From Fodinibacter luteus (lineage in GTDB: Bacteria > Actinomycetota > Actinomycetes > Actinomycetales > Dermatophilaceae), in contig NZ_BAABGM010000024.1 of assembly GCF_039541575.1 (NCBI RefSeq), positions 1-64,000 on the forward strand: a stretch of DNA of 64,000 bases, in the 5' to 3' direction. This document shows positions 26,202 to 35,123 of this stretch, piece after piece. The position numbers and the translations under genes are program-made. The notes beneath the pieces are model-generated. The model had not been told where the DNA came from and ran no database searches. It saw only the letters and a list, made by a program, of their open reading frames with translations. How positions within the stretch are numbered: the first letter of the stretch is position 1; each line of letters opens with the position of its first letter.

Positions 26202-29200
26202 TCAGCCCGACGGCGACGCGGTGGGGGACGGTGCCGCCGACCCGGTCGGTGACGGGCCGGGCGAGGGCGTCACCGAGCCCGGGTCGAGCTGCGGGGCGAG
26301 GGCGGTGGCCCGGCGGATCGCCGCGTCGAGCCGCTTCTGGGCCTGGTCGTAGGCGGTGAAGTCGCCGGTCTTGAGCGCCTCCTGGCCCGCCGTGTAGGCC
26401 GCGGAGATCTCGGCGAGCGCGGCCGCCAGCTGGGAGGCCGCCGACCCGGTGGGCTCGCTCGGCTCGCCCGGCTCGCTCGGCGTCCCCGGATCGGTCGGCT
26501 CCTCGCTGCCGTCGCCCTGGCCGAAGAGCCCGCTCACGGCCTGCTCGAGCGTGTCGCCCCACGCGACGGTCGTGCCGTACACCGCGACGGTGATCTTGTT
26601 CTGGGGGAACGAGCCCGAGCCGGCGGCCGCCTGGACGTAGATCGGCTGCACGTAGAACATCCGGCCCTCGAGCGGGAAGGAGAGCAGGTTGCCGAAGGTC
26701 AGCGTCTTGCCGCCGCCGGAGTTGTTCGTGATGTACTGCGCGAGCGACAGCTGCTCGGCGGAGTTCTGGGAGCGCACCGGCGAGTTCTGGATCTGGTTGA
26801 GCACCTGCCCCGGGCCCGCGGGCGTCGTGGAGCCGTACTCGAGCAGCCGCAGGGAGCCGTAGTCCTCGGCGGGCCGCCCCTTCTCCGACCCCGCGTCGGC
26901 GTCGACGGCGAGCAGCCCACGCAGGATCTCCCGGCCGGCCTCGTTGTTGCTCGCGGGAACGAAGGGGGTCGTGATCGAGAACGCCGCCTCGTCCTCCCCC
27001 GGCATCGCGATCGACTGGAACACGACCGGCTGGTCCTGGGCGGTCTGGGCCGGGTCGCGCGGGACGCGCCACTTGTCGGAGTTGGAGTAGAAGTCGCCCG
27101 GGTTCGTCACGTGGTACTCGTTGAGCAGCTCGCGCTGCACCTTGACGAGGTCCTGCGGGTAGCGGATGTGGGCCATGAGCTCGCCGGAGATGTCCGACAG
27201 CGGACGCACCGAGCCGGGGAAGGCCTTGCTCCACGCCTTGAGCATCGGGTCCTTGGTGTCCCAGCCGTAGAGCCGGACGCTGCCGTCGTAGGCGTCGACC
27301 GTCGCCTTGACGGCGTTGCGCACGTAGTTGACCTGACCGGCCCCGACCGTGACGACGTTGGAGCGCTGCGTCACCGAGTCGGACGTGGCGTCGGCGAGCT
27401 CGATGAGGCGGCTGTTGGGGTAGCTCGCCGACGTCGTGAAGCCGTCGACGATCCACTGGACGCGGCCCTCGACGACGGCCGGGTACACGTTGCCGTCGAG
27501 GCGCAGCCACGGCGCCACGCGCTCGACGCGCTCGGTCGGGGACCGGTGGTCGAGCAGGCGCGACGAGCCGTTGACGGCATCCGAGAGGAGGAAGTTCGCC
27601 TCGCGGTACTTGATCGCGTAGGCGGTGCGACGCAGCAGCGAGCCGATCTCGACGCCGCCCTCGCCGGTGTACGTGTTGTTGACCGCGACGTCGCCGTCGC
27701 CCCCGGCGGGGAAGTCGAACTCGCGCGGAGAGGCGCCCTCGGGCGCCCCGACGACGGAGTAGGTCGGCGAGAGCTCGCCGAAGTAGATCCGCGGCTCGTA
27801 CTCGCCGAGCGCGGTGCGCCCGCCCCCCTCGAAGAAGACCGGGTCGCCCTCGGCGGTGCGCTGGTTGCCGTACGCGGCGTAGAAGCCGTAGCCGTGCGTG
27901 TAGACCGTGTGGTCGTTGAGCCAGTTGCGCTGGTTGTCGGGCAGGCCGTCCAGGTTGATCTCGCGCACGGCGACGACGGCGTCGCGGGTCTGTCCGTCGA
28001 TGGTGTAGCGGTCGACGTCGAGGGTGTCGGGGAAGGCGTAGTAGTCGCGCTGGCCCTCGAGCTGGCGGAACGTCGGGGCGACGACGTTGGGGTCGATGAC
28101 GCGCACCCCGGGGATGTCGTTGGCCGCGGCGCGCAGGATGTCCTTGTCCTCGGCCTCGTCGGGCGGGGGGTTCTGGATCCGCTTGACCCGGTCGAGCCCG
28201 AAGGCCGTGCGGGTGGCCGTGATGTTCCGTTCGATGTAGGGCGCCTCGAGGGACTTCTGGGAGGGGTTGACCTTCAGGCTCTGGATGAGCGCCGGGTAGG
28301 CGCCCCCGGCCACGACGGCCGTGACGACGAGCAGCGCGACGCCGGTGAGCGGCAGACGCCAGCTGCGGCTCCAGATCGCTGCGAGGAAGAACGCAGCGCA
28401 CATGAGCGCGGCGACCGCGAGGATCGCCTTCGTCGGCAGGACCGCGTTGTCGTCGGTGTACGTGATGCCGGTGAGCAGCGACCCCTTCTGGGTCGCGAGG
28501 GTGTACCGGTCGAGCCAGTAGGACGCGGCCCGGGTCAGCGCGATGAGGGCGCCGAGGACGCCGAGGTGGACGTACGCGGCCCGCGTCGTCGGCCCCCGGC
28601 CCGGCAGCTGCAGGCCGCCGTAGACGTAGTGGGTGAACGCGCCCGCGACGAACGCGAGCACGAGGACGACGGTCACGAAGCTGACGAGGAAGCGCAGCCA
28701 CGGCAGCGTGAAGACGAAGAAGCCGACGTCCATCCCGAACTGCGGGTCGAGGGCGCCGAAGGGCTCCCGGTTGGCCCAGAGCAGGAAGGTCCGCCAGGCC
28801 CCCATCGACCCGGACCCGGCGAGCAGGCCGAGGACGACCGGGATGACCCACACGGCCACCCGCCGCAGCGGCTCGATGGCCTGGCGGTACTGCTCGAGCA
28901 CCTGCTGCGCGGGGGTGACGGGGATGTACAGCGGACGGGTCCGGTACGCCGCGACGAGGCTCGCGGCGACCGCCCCACCCGTGAGGAGGGCGGCCGCGAC
29001 GAAGATGCCGAGCTTGGCGGTGAGCTCCTTGACGAAGACCCCGCGAAAGCCCACCGAGTCGTACCACCAGACGTCGGTCAGGACGTCGGCGACGATCCCC
29101 CCGAGGATGACGAGCCCGAGCATGACGAGCAGCGTCGTGCCGAGCGGCCCCCTCCGCCGCCTACGGACGGCGGGTCCGGAGGGGCCGCCCGGCCCCCCGT

Positions 29201-29270
29201 CCGGCCCTTCCGGGCGTGGCGAACCGTCACCGGGACCCATGGGTCCGTCGAACCACTCCGAGCGACTCAC
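26202..29270 (-). CDS. UPF0182 family large membrane protein
   Basis: 1022 residues. N-terminal cytoplasmic Pro/Gly-rich lead with RRRRRG, then about seven hydrophobic segments within residues 45-330, then a large extracytoplasmic domain with family blocks such as YTHGYGFYAAYGN, RIYFGEL, YPEAVVEGRVQWIVDGFTTS-like text and AHIRYPQDL, and a Pro/Ser/Glu-rich tail. Function unknown; orthologue of Rv3193c. GTG 29270 has GAGGAG upstream. The PDZ protease gene next door is a conserved neighbour, hinting at shared envelope quality control (inference). Confidence 0.92.
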   Translation of the reverse strand: MSRSEWFDGPMGPGDGSPRPEGPDGGPGGPSGPAVRRRRRGPLGTTLLVMLGLVILGGIVADVLTDVWWYDSVGFRGVFVKELTAKLGIFVAAALLTGGAVAASLVAAYRTRPLYIPVTPAQQVLEQYRQAIEPLRRVAVWVIPVVLGLLAGSGSMGAWRTFLLWANREPFGALDPQFGMDVGFFVFTLPWLRFLVSFVTVVLVLAFVAGAFTHYVYGGLQLPGRGPTTRAAYVHLGVLGALIALTRAASYWLDRYTLATQKGSLLTGITYTDDNAVLPTKAILAVAALMCAAFFLAAIWSRSWRLPLTGVALLVVTAVVAGGAYPALIQSLKVNPSQKSLEAPYIERNITATRTAFGLDRVKRIQNPPPDEAEDKDILRAAANDIPGVRVIDPNVVAPTFRQLEGQRDYYAFPDTLDVDRYTIDGQTRDAVVAVREINLDGLPDNQRNWLNDHTVYTHGYGFYAAYGNQRTAEGDPVFFEGGGRTALGEYEPRIYFGELSPTYSVVGAPEGASPREFDFPAGGDGDVAVNNTYTGEGGVEIGSLLRRTAYAIKYREANFLLSDAVNGSSRLLDHRSPTERVERVAPWLRLDGNVYPAVVEGRVQWIVDGFTTSASYPNSRLIELADATSDSVTQRSNVVTVGAGQVNYVRNAVKATVDAYDGSVRLYGWDTKDPMLKAWSKAFPGSVRPLSDISGELMAHIRYPQDLVKVQRELLNEYHVTNPGDFYSNSDKWRVPRDPAQTAQDQPVVFQSIAMPGEDEAAFSITTPFVPASNNEAGREILRGLLAVDADAGSEKGRPAEDYGSLRLLEYGSTTPAGPGQVLNQIQNSPVRSQNSAEQLSLAQYITNNSGGGKTLTFGNLLSFPLEGRMFYVQPIYVQAAAGSGSFPQNKITVAVYGTTVAWGDTLEQAVSGLFGQGDGSEEPTDPGTPSEPGEPSEPTGSAASQLAAALAEISAAYTAGQEALKTGDFTAYDQAQKRLDAAIRRATALAPQLDPGSVTPSPGPSPTGSAAPSPTASPSG

Positions 29271-29365
29271 TGCTCTCCTCGTCCGTCGGCGGGGACAACC
29301 CCCGCGTCGACCGTGACGACAACGTACATGGGCCGTCTGGACGTTCCATCAGGCACCATGGTCCG

Positions 29366-29905
29366 GTGGACGACACCCCGCGGCCCGTGACCGACCCGCT
29401 CACCCTCGCGGCCCTCGACACCGAGCGGCACGTGGCGCGCTCGGGGTGGGACCAGCCGGTGCGCCTCTTCGCCCTCGTCCCGACCGCCGACCTCCTCGCT
29501 CGCGAGCCCCAGCTGGCCGAGGGGCTCGCCACCCACGACGCCGTCGCGGGCGCGCTGAGCGCCGTCGAGCAGGAGGACCTCCCGTCGGGCCCGGGCCTCG
29601 AGGACCTCCTCGCGCGGATCGCCTGGCCCGAGCAGGTCGCCGGGTGCGCGGTCGCCGTGGAGCGGATCGTCGTCCCACCGGAGGCCGAGCGCGACCTGCC
29701 CCACGACGACGAGGCGGCGCTGCGGGCCGTCGCCGACCACCCCGACCGGGCCGACGTGCGGTTGCTCGTCGCGGTGACCCGCGACGGCTCGGCCCGCTGC
29801 CTGCTGCGGCAGCGGGCCCATGACAGCGACGACCGGGTCGCCCTCGGCGACGACATCGCACCGGGCCTCGTGCACGCCCTGCGGGCGACCTTCGGCCCGG
29901 ACTGA
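29366..29905 (+). CDS. PPA1309 family protein, unknown function
   Basis: 179 residues, soluble, acidic. Recognisable by RLFALVPTADLL, LAAREPQLA-like text, SAVEQEDLPSG and LEDLLARIAWPEQVAGCAVAVERIVVPPEAE, which characterise a small actinobacterial family usually placed between UPF0182 and the PDZ protease, as here. Role unknown. GTG 29366 is chosen as the family begins near here and CACCAT ends 6 bases before it, a poor but possible leaderless -10 box. It ends 10 bp from the PDZ protease gene, tail to tail. Confidence 0.75.
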   Translation: MDDTPRPVTDPLTLAALDTERHVARSGWDQPVRLFALVPTADLLAREPQLAEGLATHDAVAGALSAVEQEDLPSGPGLEDLLARIAWPEQVAGCAVAVERIVVPPEAERDLPHDDEAALRAVADHPDRADVRLLVAVTRDGSARCLLRQRAHDSDDRVALGDDIAPGLVHALRATFGPD

Positions 29906-29915
29906 CGGTCCGGCC

Positions 29916-31079
29916 TCAGCCGCAGCCGGGCAGCGCCTCGACGTCGCCCGCCGCGATGTCGCGCACGGCGTCGAGGCCGTCGTCGAACGTCGCGACCCGC
30001 ACGACCCGCAGCCCGTCGGGCACGGCGCCGACGACCTCGGCGCAGTTCTCGGCCGGGGCGAGGAAGTAGCCGGCCCCGGCCTGCCGCGCGCCGACGAGCT
30101 TCTGCCGGATGCCGCCGATCGGGCCGACGGTTCCGTCGTCCTCGATCGTGCCGGTGCCGGCGATGCTCTCACCCCCCGTGAGCTCACCGGGTGTGAGCAC
30201 GTCGTAGATCGCGAGGCTGAACATGAGCCCGGCCGAGGGTCCCCCGACGCTGCCGGTGCGCAGGGTGACGTCGACCGGCAGGTCGTAGTCGAGCCTCAGG
30301 CCGACGCCGATGACCGTCTGGCCCTCGGACTCCCCCGCCCGCGCGGTGACGGTGCGCTCGGCGCCGTCGCGCCGCACGACGACCGGGAAGGTGTCACCCG
30401 GCTCGTGCCGACGCACGGCGGTGCGCACGGCATCCGCGGAGGTGGCGGGGTCGCCGTCGACCGAGACGAGGACGTCGTCGACCTCGAGGATGCCGTTCGA
30501 CGGGCCGTCGTCCGCGACCCCGGCGACGACGACGGTCTGGTCGACGTCGCGACCCAGGGCGCGCAGGGCGGTGGCCGTGGCCACGCTCTGCGACCCGGCC
30601 ATCTCCGCGGCGCCCTCCTCCTGGACCTCCTGCTTGCTCGACTCGGGCGGGAAGACCTGGTCGACCGGCAGCACCTCCTCGTCGTCGGACAGCCAGGCGC
30701 GGGCGAGGTCGTAGACGGTGACGGTGACCCCCGGCCCCCCGTCGACGCTCACCGTGGTGAAGTCGAGGGAGCCGCTCGTGGGGTACGTCGTCGCCCCCTC
30801 GACGGCCAGGAGGGGCTTGCCGTCGGCCTCGCCGAGGATGTTCGTCGCCGGACCGGGCGACATGACGACGTACGGCACACCGACGAAGGTCAGGGCAGCG
30901 GCCAGGGCGATCGCGACGAAGGTGACGGTGAGCAGGGCGGCCGGCACGAGCCCCGGCCGCCCGGGGCCCTGGCCCGGACCGCGGCCGCGCCAGCGGACCG
31001 GGCCACCCCCGGGGCCGGCCGGGTGGCCGGGAGGACCTGCAGCCCCGCCCGGGAGCACGTCGTGGGACGGGTGGCTCAC
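29916..31079 (-). CDS. PDZ-domain Lon-like serine protease (YlbL family)
   Basis: 387 residues. One membrane anchor near residues 45-65 (AALLTVTFVAIALAAALTF), a PDZ domain (around GILEVDDVLVSVDG) and a C-terminal Lon-type catalytic domain with GSVGGPSAGLMFSL (Ser) and IGGIRQKLVGARQAG (Lys). Faces the outside of the membrane. GTG 31079 overlaps the moaE stop (GTGA), giving coupling with moaE. Orthologue of Rv3194c. Confidence 0.92.
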   Translation of the reverse strand: MSHPSHDVLPGGAAGPPGHPAGPGGGPVRWRGRGPGQGPGRPGLVPAALLTVTFVAIALAAALTFVGVPYVVMSPGPATNILGEADGKPLLAVEGATTYPTSGSLDFTTVSVDGGPGVTVTVYDLARAWLSDDEEVLPVDQVFPPESSKQEVQEEGAAEMAGSQSVATATALRALGRDVDQTVVVAGVADDGPSNGILEVDDVLVSVDGDPATSADAVRTAVRRHEPGDTFPVVVRRDGAERTVTARAGESEGQTVIGVGLRLDYDLPVDVTLRTGSVGGPSAGLMFSLAIYDVLTPGELTGGESIAGTGTIEDDGTVGPIGGIRQKLVGARQAGAGYFLAPAENCAEVVGAVPDGLRVVRVATFDDGLDAVRDIAAGDVEALPGCG

Positions 31080-31510
31080 GGCAGGCCCACCCACTCGGTG
31101 GAGCCGTCGCCGAGGCGCTGGTGCTTCCAGATCGGCGTCTGGGACTTCAGCGTGTCGATGAGGTCGCGGCAGGCGTCGAAGGCCTGCCCGCGGTGCGGCG
31201 CCGCGGCAGCGACGACGACGGCGAGGTCGCCGACCCGCAGCGCGCCCGTGCGGTGCACCGCCGCAACCCGCACCGCCTGGGACCGACCGGCCACGACCTC
31301 GCAGACCCGCCCCATCGTGTCGAGCGCGCTCGGGTGCGCCTCGTAGTCGAGGGCGGACACCGCGTCACCGTGGTCGTGGTCGCGCACGACACCGACGAAC
31401 ACCGCGATGCCGCCGCAGGTCGGGTGCCGCACGGCGTGCAGCGCCTCGTCGACGGACAGCGGCTCGTCGCGCAGCGCGACGAGTGCGACCGCGTCGTGGT
31501 CGGTCGTCAT
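31076..31510 (-). CDS. moaE: molybdopterin synthase catalytic subunit
   Basis: 144 residues. Transfers sulfur to precursor Z in molybdenum cofactor synthesis. GGIAVFVGVVRDHD, LDYEAHPSA, VHRTGALRVGDLAVVVA and the active lysine in LKSQTPIWKHQ are visible. MoaD is not in the window, but moeZ, which activates it, is at 50.8-52.0 kb. GAGGAG precedes the ATG. Divergent from the DUF2342 gene. Confidence 0.93.
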   Translation of the reverse strand: MTTDHDAVALVALRDEPLSVDEALHAVRHPTCGGIAVFVGVVRDHDHGDAVSALDYEAHPSALDTMGRVCEVVAGRSQAVRVAAVHRTGALRVGDLAVVVAAAAPHRGQAFDACRDLIDTLKSQTPIWKHQRLGDGSTEWVGLP

Positions 31511-31535
31511 GGAGCTCCTCGGCGGGCGACCGGGC

Positions 31536-31561
31536 GGAACCTTCCGGCCCGGATCGTGGTT
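31536..31561 (+). promoter_or_regulatory. SigR-type promoter of the DUF2342 gene
   Basis: GGAAC at 31536-31540, 18 bases, GTT at 31559-31561, preceded by GC. Matches SigH/SigR promoters, where the fifth base is C or T. Predicted start near 31569, leaving a 40-base leader with GAGGAG before GTG 31610. Confidence 0.6.
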
Positions 31562-31609
31562 GGCTTGTCTCGAGACGACATCCTCTCACCCCATCCCGAG
31601 GAGCCCGGC

Positions 31610-32971
31610 GTGACCGATCCTGACGACGACGACGCACCCGGGCTGCCCCCGGAGATCGAGAAGCTCCTGCGCGGGCTCACCGGTGGCGAGCTCGACCCGC
31701 AGCTCGCGTCGATGATGCAGGGGATGGGCCTGGACAAGGTCGACCCCCAGATGCTCGCCATGGTCATGGGCCAGGTCCAGGCCATGTTCGCGGCTCCGGA
31801 GAGCGACACCGCCGTCAACGCCGTGCTCGCCACCGACATCGCCCGCAAGACGGTCGCCGCCGGCGGCGACGAGATCGTGGGCGAGACCGACCGGCGCGCC
31901 GCGGCGGAGGCCGTGCAGGTCGCCGGCCTGTGGCTCGACGCCGTCACCGACCTCACCGAGCCCGGGCTGACCGGGGTGGCGTGGAGCCGCGCCGAGTGGG
32001 TCGAGGCGACGATGCCGGTCTGGACCGACCTCGTCGAGCCGGTCGCGGCCGCGGTGACCGACGCAGTGGGCACCGCCCTCACCGCGCAGCTCGGCCAGCT
32101 CGGCGACCTCGGCGACACCGGGCTGCCCCCCGGGATGCTCGACCAGGCCGCGCCGATGCTGCGCCGGATGCACGGGTCGATGTTCTCGATGCAGCTCGGC
32201 CAGGGCACCGGGACGCTCGCGGCGGAGGTGCTCACCGGGTGCGAGGTGTCGCTGCCGCTCGTCCCGGCGCCGACCGTCGCGCTGCTGCCCGCCGCGCTGC
32301 GCGAGCTCGCACAGGGCCTCGAGGTCGACGAGCCGCAGGCCAGGCTCTACCTCGCGGTGCGCGAGGTGGCCCGGGTCCGCCTGTTCGGCGCCGTCCCGTG
32401 GCTGGCCCCGGCGCTGCTCGCGGCGGTGCGCGACTACGCCGCCGACATCAGCATCGACATGGCCGGCATCGAGGAGGCCGTCCGCTCGATCGACCCCGCC
32501 GACCCCGAGGCCGTGCAGCAGGCCCTCCAGGGCCGGATGTTCGCCCCCCAGCACTCCCCCGCCCAGCGGGCCGCCCTCGCCCGGCTCGAGACCCTGCTCG
32601 CCCTCGTCGAGGGGTGGGTCGACGTCGTCACCGAGCGGGCGACGCGAGACCACCTGCCCCAGGCCGACGCGCTCGGAGAGGCCGTGCGCCGGCGCCGGGC
32701 CACGGGCGGGCCGGCCGAGAAGGCGTTCGGCGCCCTCGTCGGTCTCGAGCTGCGGCCGCGCCGGCTGCGGGACGCGGCGAACCTGTTCGCCGCGCTCGAG
32801 GACTCCGGCGGCCCCGCGTCGCGGGACGCGGCGTGGCGCCACCCCGACCTCGCGCCGGGGACCTCCGACCTCGACGACCCCCTCGGCTACGTCGAGCGCT
32901 CGGCCCGGCCCGAGACCGACGCCATGGATGTCGAGCTCGACCGCCTCCTGCGGGGCGAGGACGACGCGTGA
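31610..32971 (+). CDS. DUF2342 family protein (annotated elsewhere as zinc-dependent metalloprotease)
   Basis: 453 residues. Family blocks: EIEKLLRGL start, RAAAEAVQVAGLWLDAVTDL, VAWSRAEWVEATMPVW, LYLAVREVARVRLFGAVPWL and the C-terminal RRLRDAANLFAALE plus AAWRHPDL. The helix that carries the putative HExxH motif reads R-E-V-A-R here, so the metal-binding histidines are missing and protease activity is doubtful. GTG 31610 has GAGGAG upstream and a SigR-type promoter 50-75 bases before. Orthologue of Rv3195. The NUDIX gene overlaps its stop. Confidence 0.85.
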   Translation: MTDPDDDDAPGLPPEIEKLLRGLTGGELDPQLASMMQGMGLDKVDPQMLAMVMGQVQAMFAAPESDTAVNAVLATDIARKTVAAGGDEIVGETDRRAAAEAVQVAGLWLDAVTDLTEPGLTGVAWSRAEWVEATMPVWTDLVEPVAAAVTDAVGTALTAQLGQLGDLGDTGLPPGMLDQAAPMLRRMHGSMFSMQLGQGTGTLAAEVLTGCEVSLPLVPAPTVALLPAALRELAQGLEVDEPQARLYLAVREVARVRLFGAVPWLAPALLAAVRDYAADISIDMAGIEEAVRSIDPADPEAVQQALQGRMFAPQHSPAQRAALARLETLLALVEGWVDVVTERATRDHLPQADALGEAVRRRRATGGPAEKAFGALVGLELRPRRLRDAANLFAALEDSGGPASRDAAWRHPDLAPGTSDLDDPLGYVERSARPETDAMDVELDRLLRGEDDA

Positions 32972-33585
32972 TCGGTGCCGCCCCGCGGCTGGGAGGCGGT
33001 GACCCGGTCGCCGACCCGGCCGTCGCCGCCGCGCACCGCCACCTCCACGAGGATGCCGTCGCGGTGCTCACGGCGTGGACCGCGCCGGACGCCGGCCAGG
33101 ACCGGCTGCGCCGCGACCACCTCGCCCACCTCCTCCGGCACCCGGACGGTGTGGCGAAGGACGGCCCGCCGGCGCACCTCACCGCGTCGTGCCTCGTGCT
33201 CGACCACGCCGGGGAGCGCGTCCTCCTCACCCTGCACCGGCGCGCCGGTGCCTGGTTCCAGCTCGGCGGGCACCTCGAGGCCGCCGACCGCTCGCTGTGG
33301 GCCGCCGCGCGGCGCGAGGCACGCGAGGAGTCGGGCCTCGACGCGCTCGAGCCGCTCCCCCGCCCCGTGCAGCTCGACCGGCACGAGCTCGTCGGGTCCT
33401 TCGGTCGTTGCCGGGAGCACCTCGACGTGCGGTACGCCGCGCTCGCCCCGGCCGGCGCGCGCCCGCGGGTGAGCGCGGAGTCGCACGCCGTCGCCTGGTG
33501 GCCGGTCGACGCGCTCCCCGAGGGAACCCGCGACGAGCTGGCACCGCTCGTGTCACTCGCCCGCGACGCCCTCGACCTCGTCTGA
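32968..33585 (+). CDS. NUDIX hydrolase
   Basis: 205 residues. Nudix box GGHLEAADRSLWAAARREAREESGL (G-x5-E ... REARxESG) lies in the middle, after TASCLVLDHAGERVLLTLHRRAGAWFQLGGH. An N-terminal helical segment of ~65 residues precedes it. Substrate unknown. GTG overlaps the stop of the DUF2342 gene (GTGA). Its last 33 bases overlap the 3' end of the metallopeptidase gene on the other strand. Confidence 0.88.
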   Translation: MIGAAPRLGGGDPVADPAVAAAHRHLHEDAVAVLTAWTAPDAGQDRLRRDHLAHLLRHPDGVAKDGPPAHLTASCLVLDHAGERVLLTLHRRAGAWFQLGGHLEAADRSLWAAARREAREESGLDALEPLPRPVQLDRHELVGSFGRCREHLDVRYAALAPAGARPRVSAESHAVAWWPVDALPEGTRDELAPLVSLARDALDLV

Positions 33586-34089
33586 CAGGGGCAGCCCCTC
33601 CGCATGGGCCAGGCCGTCGAGGAAGCCCCGGGCCCGCTCGAGGCGCGGGTACGACGCGAGGAGGCGCCAGAAGGCCGGGCCGTGCGCCGGCACGAGCAGG
33701 TGGGCGAGCTCGTGGAGCAGCACGTAGTCGAGGACGTGGTCCGGCACGTCGCGCAGCCGGTCCGACACCCGGATGGTCCCCTCGGCGGGGGTGCACGAGG
33801 CCCACCGTCGGCCCATCGTCGAGACCCACCGCACGCTCGTCGGCCGGGCGTGCCCGCCGAGGTACCGCCTCGACAGCTGGGCGGCCCGCGCGGCGAGCTG
33901 CTCGTCGCCGGACTCCCGGCGCCGGTCTCCGGCCGAGAGCCGGGCCAGCATCCGCTCGACCCAGTGCGCCTCCTCCTCGGCGCTGAAGGTCGCCGGGATG
34001 AGCACGACGGTGCGCCCGCCGTCGCGGTACGCGCTCACCGTGCGGCGCCGGCGTCGGCTCCGCCGGACCTCGACGCCCTCCCTGCTCAC
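33553..34089 (-). CDS. YgjP/DUF45-type zinc metallopeptidase
   Basis: 178 residues. Zinc motif LLHELAHLLVPAHGPAFWRLL (HExxH plus a third His) near residue 135, preceded by RWASCTPAEGTIRVSDRL, both typical of the YgjP-like/M48 group. Basic N-terminus with RRSRRRRR. Likely cytoplasmic. GTG 34089 follows a TACCCT box by exactly 7 bases (leaderless). Substrate unknown; conserved with the ABC1 kinase and E1-like genes downstream on the other strand. Confidence 0.85.
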   Translation of the reverse strand: MSREGVEVRRSRRRRRTVSAYRDGGRTVVLIPATFSAEEEAHWVERMLARLSAGDRRRESGDEQLAARAAQLSRRYLGGHARPTSVRWVSTMGRRWASCTPAEGTIRVSDRLRDVPDHVLDYVLLHELAHLLVPAHGPAFWRLLASYPRLERARGFLDGLAHAEGLPLSDEVEGVAGE

Positions 34090-34293
34090 AGGCACGAGGG
34101 TAGGCCGTGTGGCGCTGCTGGTGCCGATGGTGCCCATGGGGCGCCCGATGCGCCGGACGGCGCGGCGGCCCAGCGCGTCACGGGCTCCGGCCGCACCGGC
34201 GTGGCTAGGGTTGGGCCGTCCAGGCCGCCCCGCGGCGGCAACACCGGATCGACGCGGCGCAGCAGCCGGGGGTCGACGACAAGGAGAGCATTC

Positions 34294-34455
34294 ATGGCTG
34301 ACGAGACCTACAAGGGCGAGTTCTACTGCGTGAAGTGCAAGGAGAAGCGCGAGGCCGAGGGGAAGGTCGTCGTCTCCGAGAACGGCCGTCGGATGGCCAA
34401 GGGCCAGTGCCCCGTCTGCGGCACGAACCTCAACCGCATCCTCGGCAAGGCCTGA
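34294..34455 (+). CDS. DUF5679 zinc-ribbon small protein
   Basis: 53 residues: MADETYKGEFYCVKCKEKREAEG-type start with C-x2-C, then QCPVCGTNLNRI with a second C-x2-C, so a four-cysteine zinc ribbon. The same family sits here in other actinobacteria (Rv3196A position). Function unknown. AAGGAG precedes the ATG. A TAGGGT -10 box at 34206-34211 could start its message. A strong terminator follows. Confidence 0.85.
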   Translation: MADETYKGEFYCVKCKEKREAEGKVVVSENGRRMAKGQCPVCGTNLNRILGKA

Positions 34456-34476
34456 GCCCGGGTCTCGAACGAGGTC

Positions 34477-34503
34477 GGCCCCGGTCCGTGGCGGACCGGG
34501 GCC
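34477..34503 (+). terminator. terminator after the DUF5679 gene
   Basis: Perfect 11-bp inverted repeat GGCCCCGGTCC (34477-34487) and GGACCGGGGCC (34493-34503) around GTGGC, 21 bases after the stop codon. Confidence 0.8.
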
Positions 34504-34592
34504 GCTCGCCGTCCGGACCTGTGGACGACGGCCGGCGCGGCGCCCGGCACGGCAGGATGGCGGCGACGGACGGTGCGACGAGGGGGATGCCG

Positions 34593-35123
34593 ATGCAGGG
34601 GCACGTCGTCGTCGACGGGTGGGGGTCGCTCGCCGACGAGCTCGTGTCGCAGCTGCGCCGCTGTGCCGTGCCGGTGCTCGGGGGCCGCCACGCGGCCGAC
34701 TCGGCCGAGCTCGCCCTCGCGGCCGACGGTCCGCCCGCCGCCGTCGTCGTCGTCGCCGAGGGCCGGGCCCCGGGGTGGGCCGGCGCGCCGTGGCAGGCAC
34801 GCGGCATCCCCCACCTCCCCCTCGTCCTGCAGTCCGACGCCGTCGTCGTCGGCCCCCTCGTCCTGCCCGGCCGCACCGCCTGCCTGCGGTGCGCCGCCGG
34901 CGCATGGGACTCCTCGCGGGCCTGCGCGGCGGGCGAGGTACCGCCGGGCACACTCGTCCTCGCCTGCGCCGTGGCGACCGTGACGGTGCTCGCGGCCCGG
35001 CGCGGGGACGCCTCACTCGCCGGGATCTCGACCGAGATCGGGCTCGACGAGGTGGCCGTGACGCACCGGCTGTGGCCGATGCGTCACGGCTGTGGGTGCG
35101 CTCGGGTGAGAATGGCCGGGTGA
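34593..35123 (+). CDS. E1-like/cyclodehydratase-type leader-binding protein homologue, short form
   Basis: 176 residues. The middle reads DAVVVGPLVLPGRTACLRC, the signature around the first zinc cysteine pair of TOMM-type leader-binding/E1-like proteins; a second cysteine pair appears as HGCGC near the end. The N-terminal half has a Rossmann-like alternation but no ATP-binding GxGxxG, so it looks like only the second half of a ThiF/E1-like fold. No YcaO or precursor peptide is near. ATG 34593 is preferred because AGGGGG lies 7-12 bases upstream (34587 is too close). Its stop overlaps the ABC1 kinase start. Function unknown. Confidence 0.65.
   Translation: MQGHVVVDGWGSLADELVSQLRRCAVPVLGGRHAADSAELALAADGPPAAVVVVAEGRAPGWAGAPWQARGIPHLPLVLQSDAVVVGPLVLPGRTACLRCAAGAWDSSRACAAGEVPPGTLVLACAVATVTVLAARRGDASLAGISTEIGLDEVAVTHRLWPMRHGCGCARVRMAG

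Noticed and set aside
34593..35123. TOMM (azoline-peptide) biosynthetic cluster
   Set aside because: No YcaO cyclodehydratase, dehydrogenase or precursor peptide lies within reach; the protein is a short orphan in a housekeeping context.
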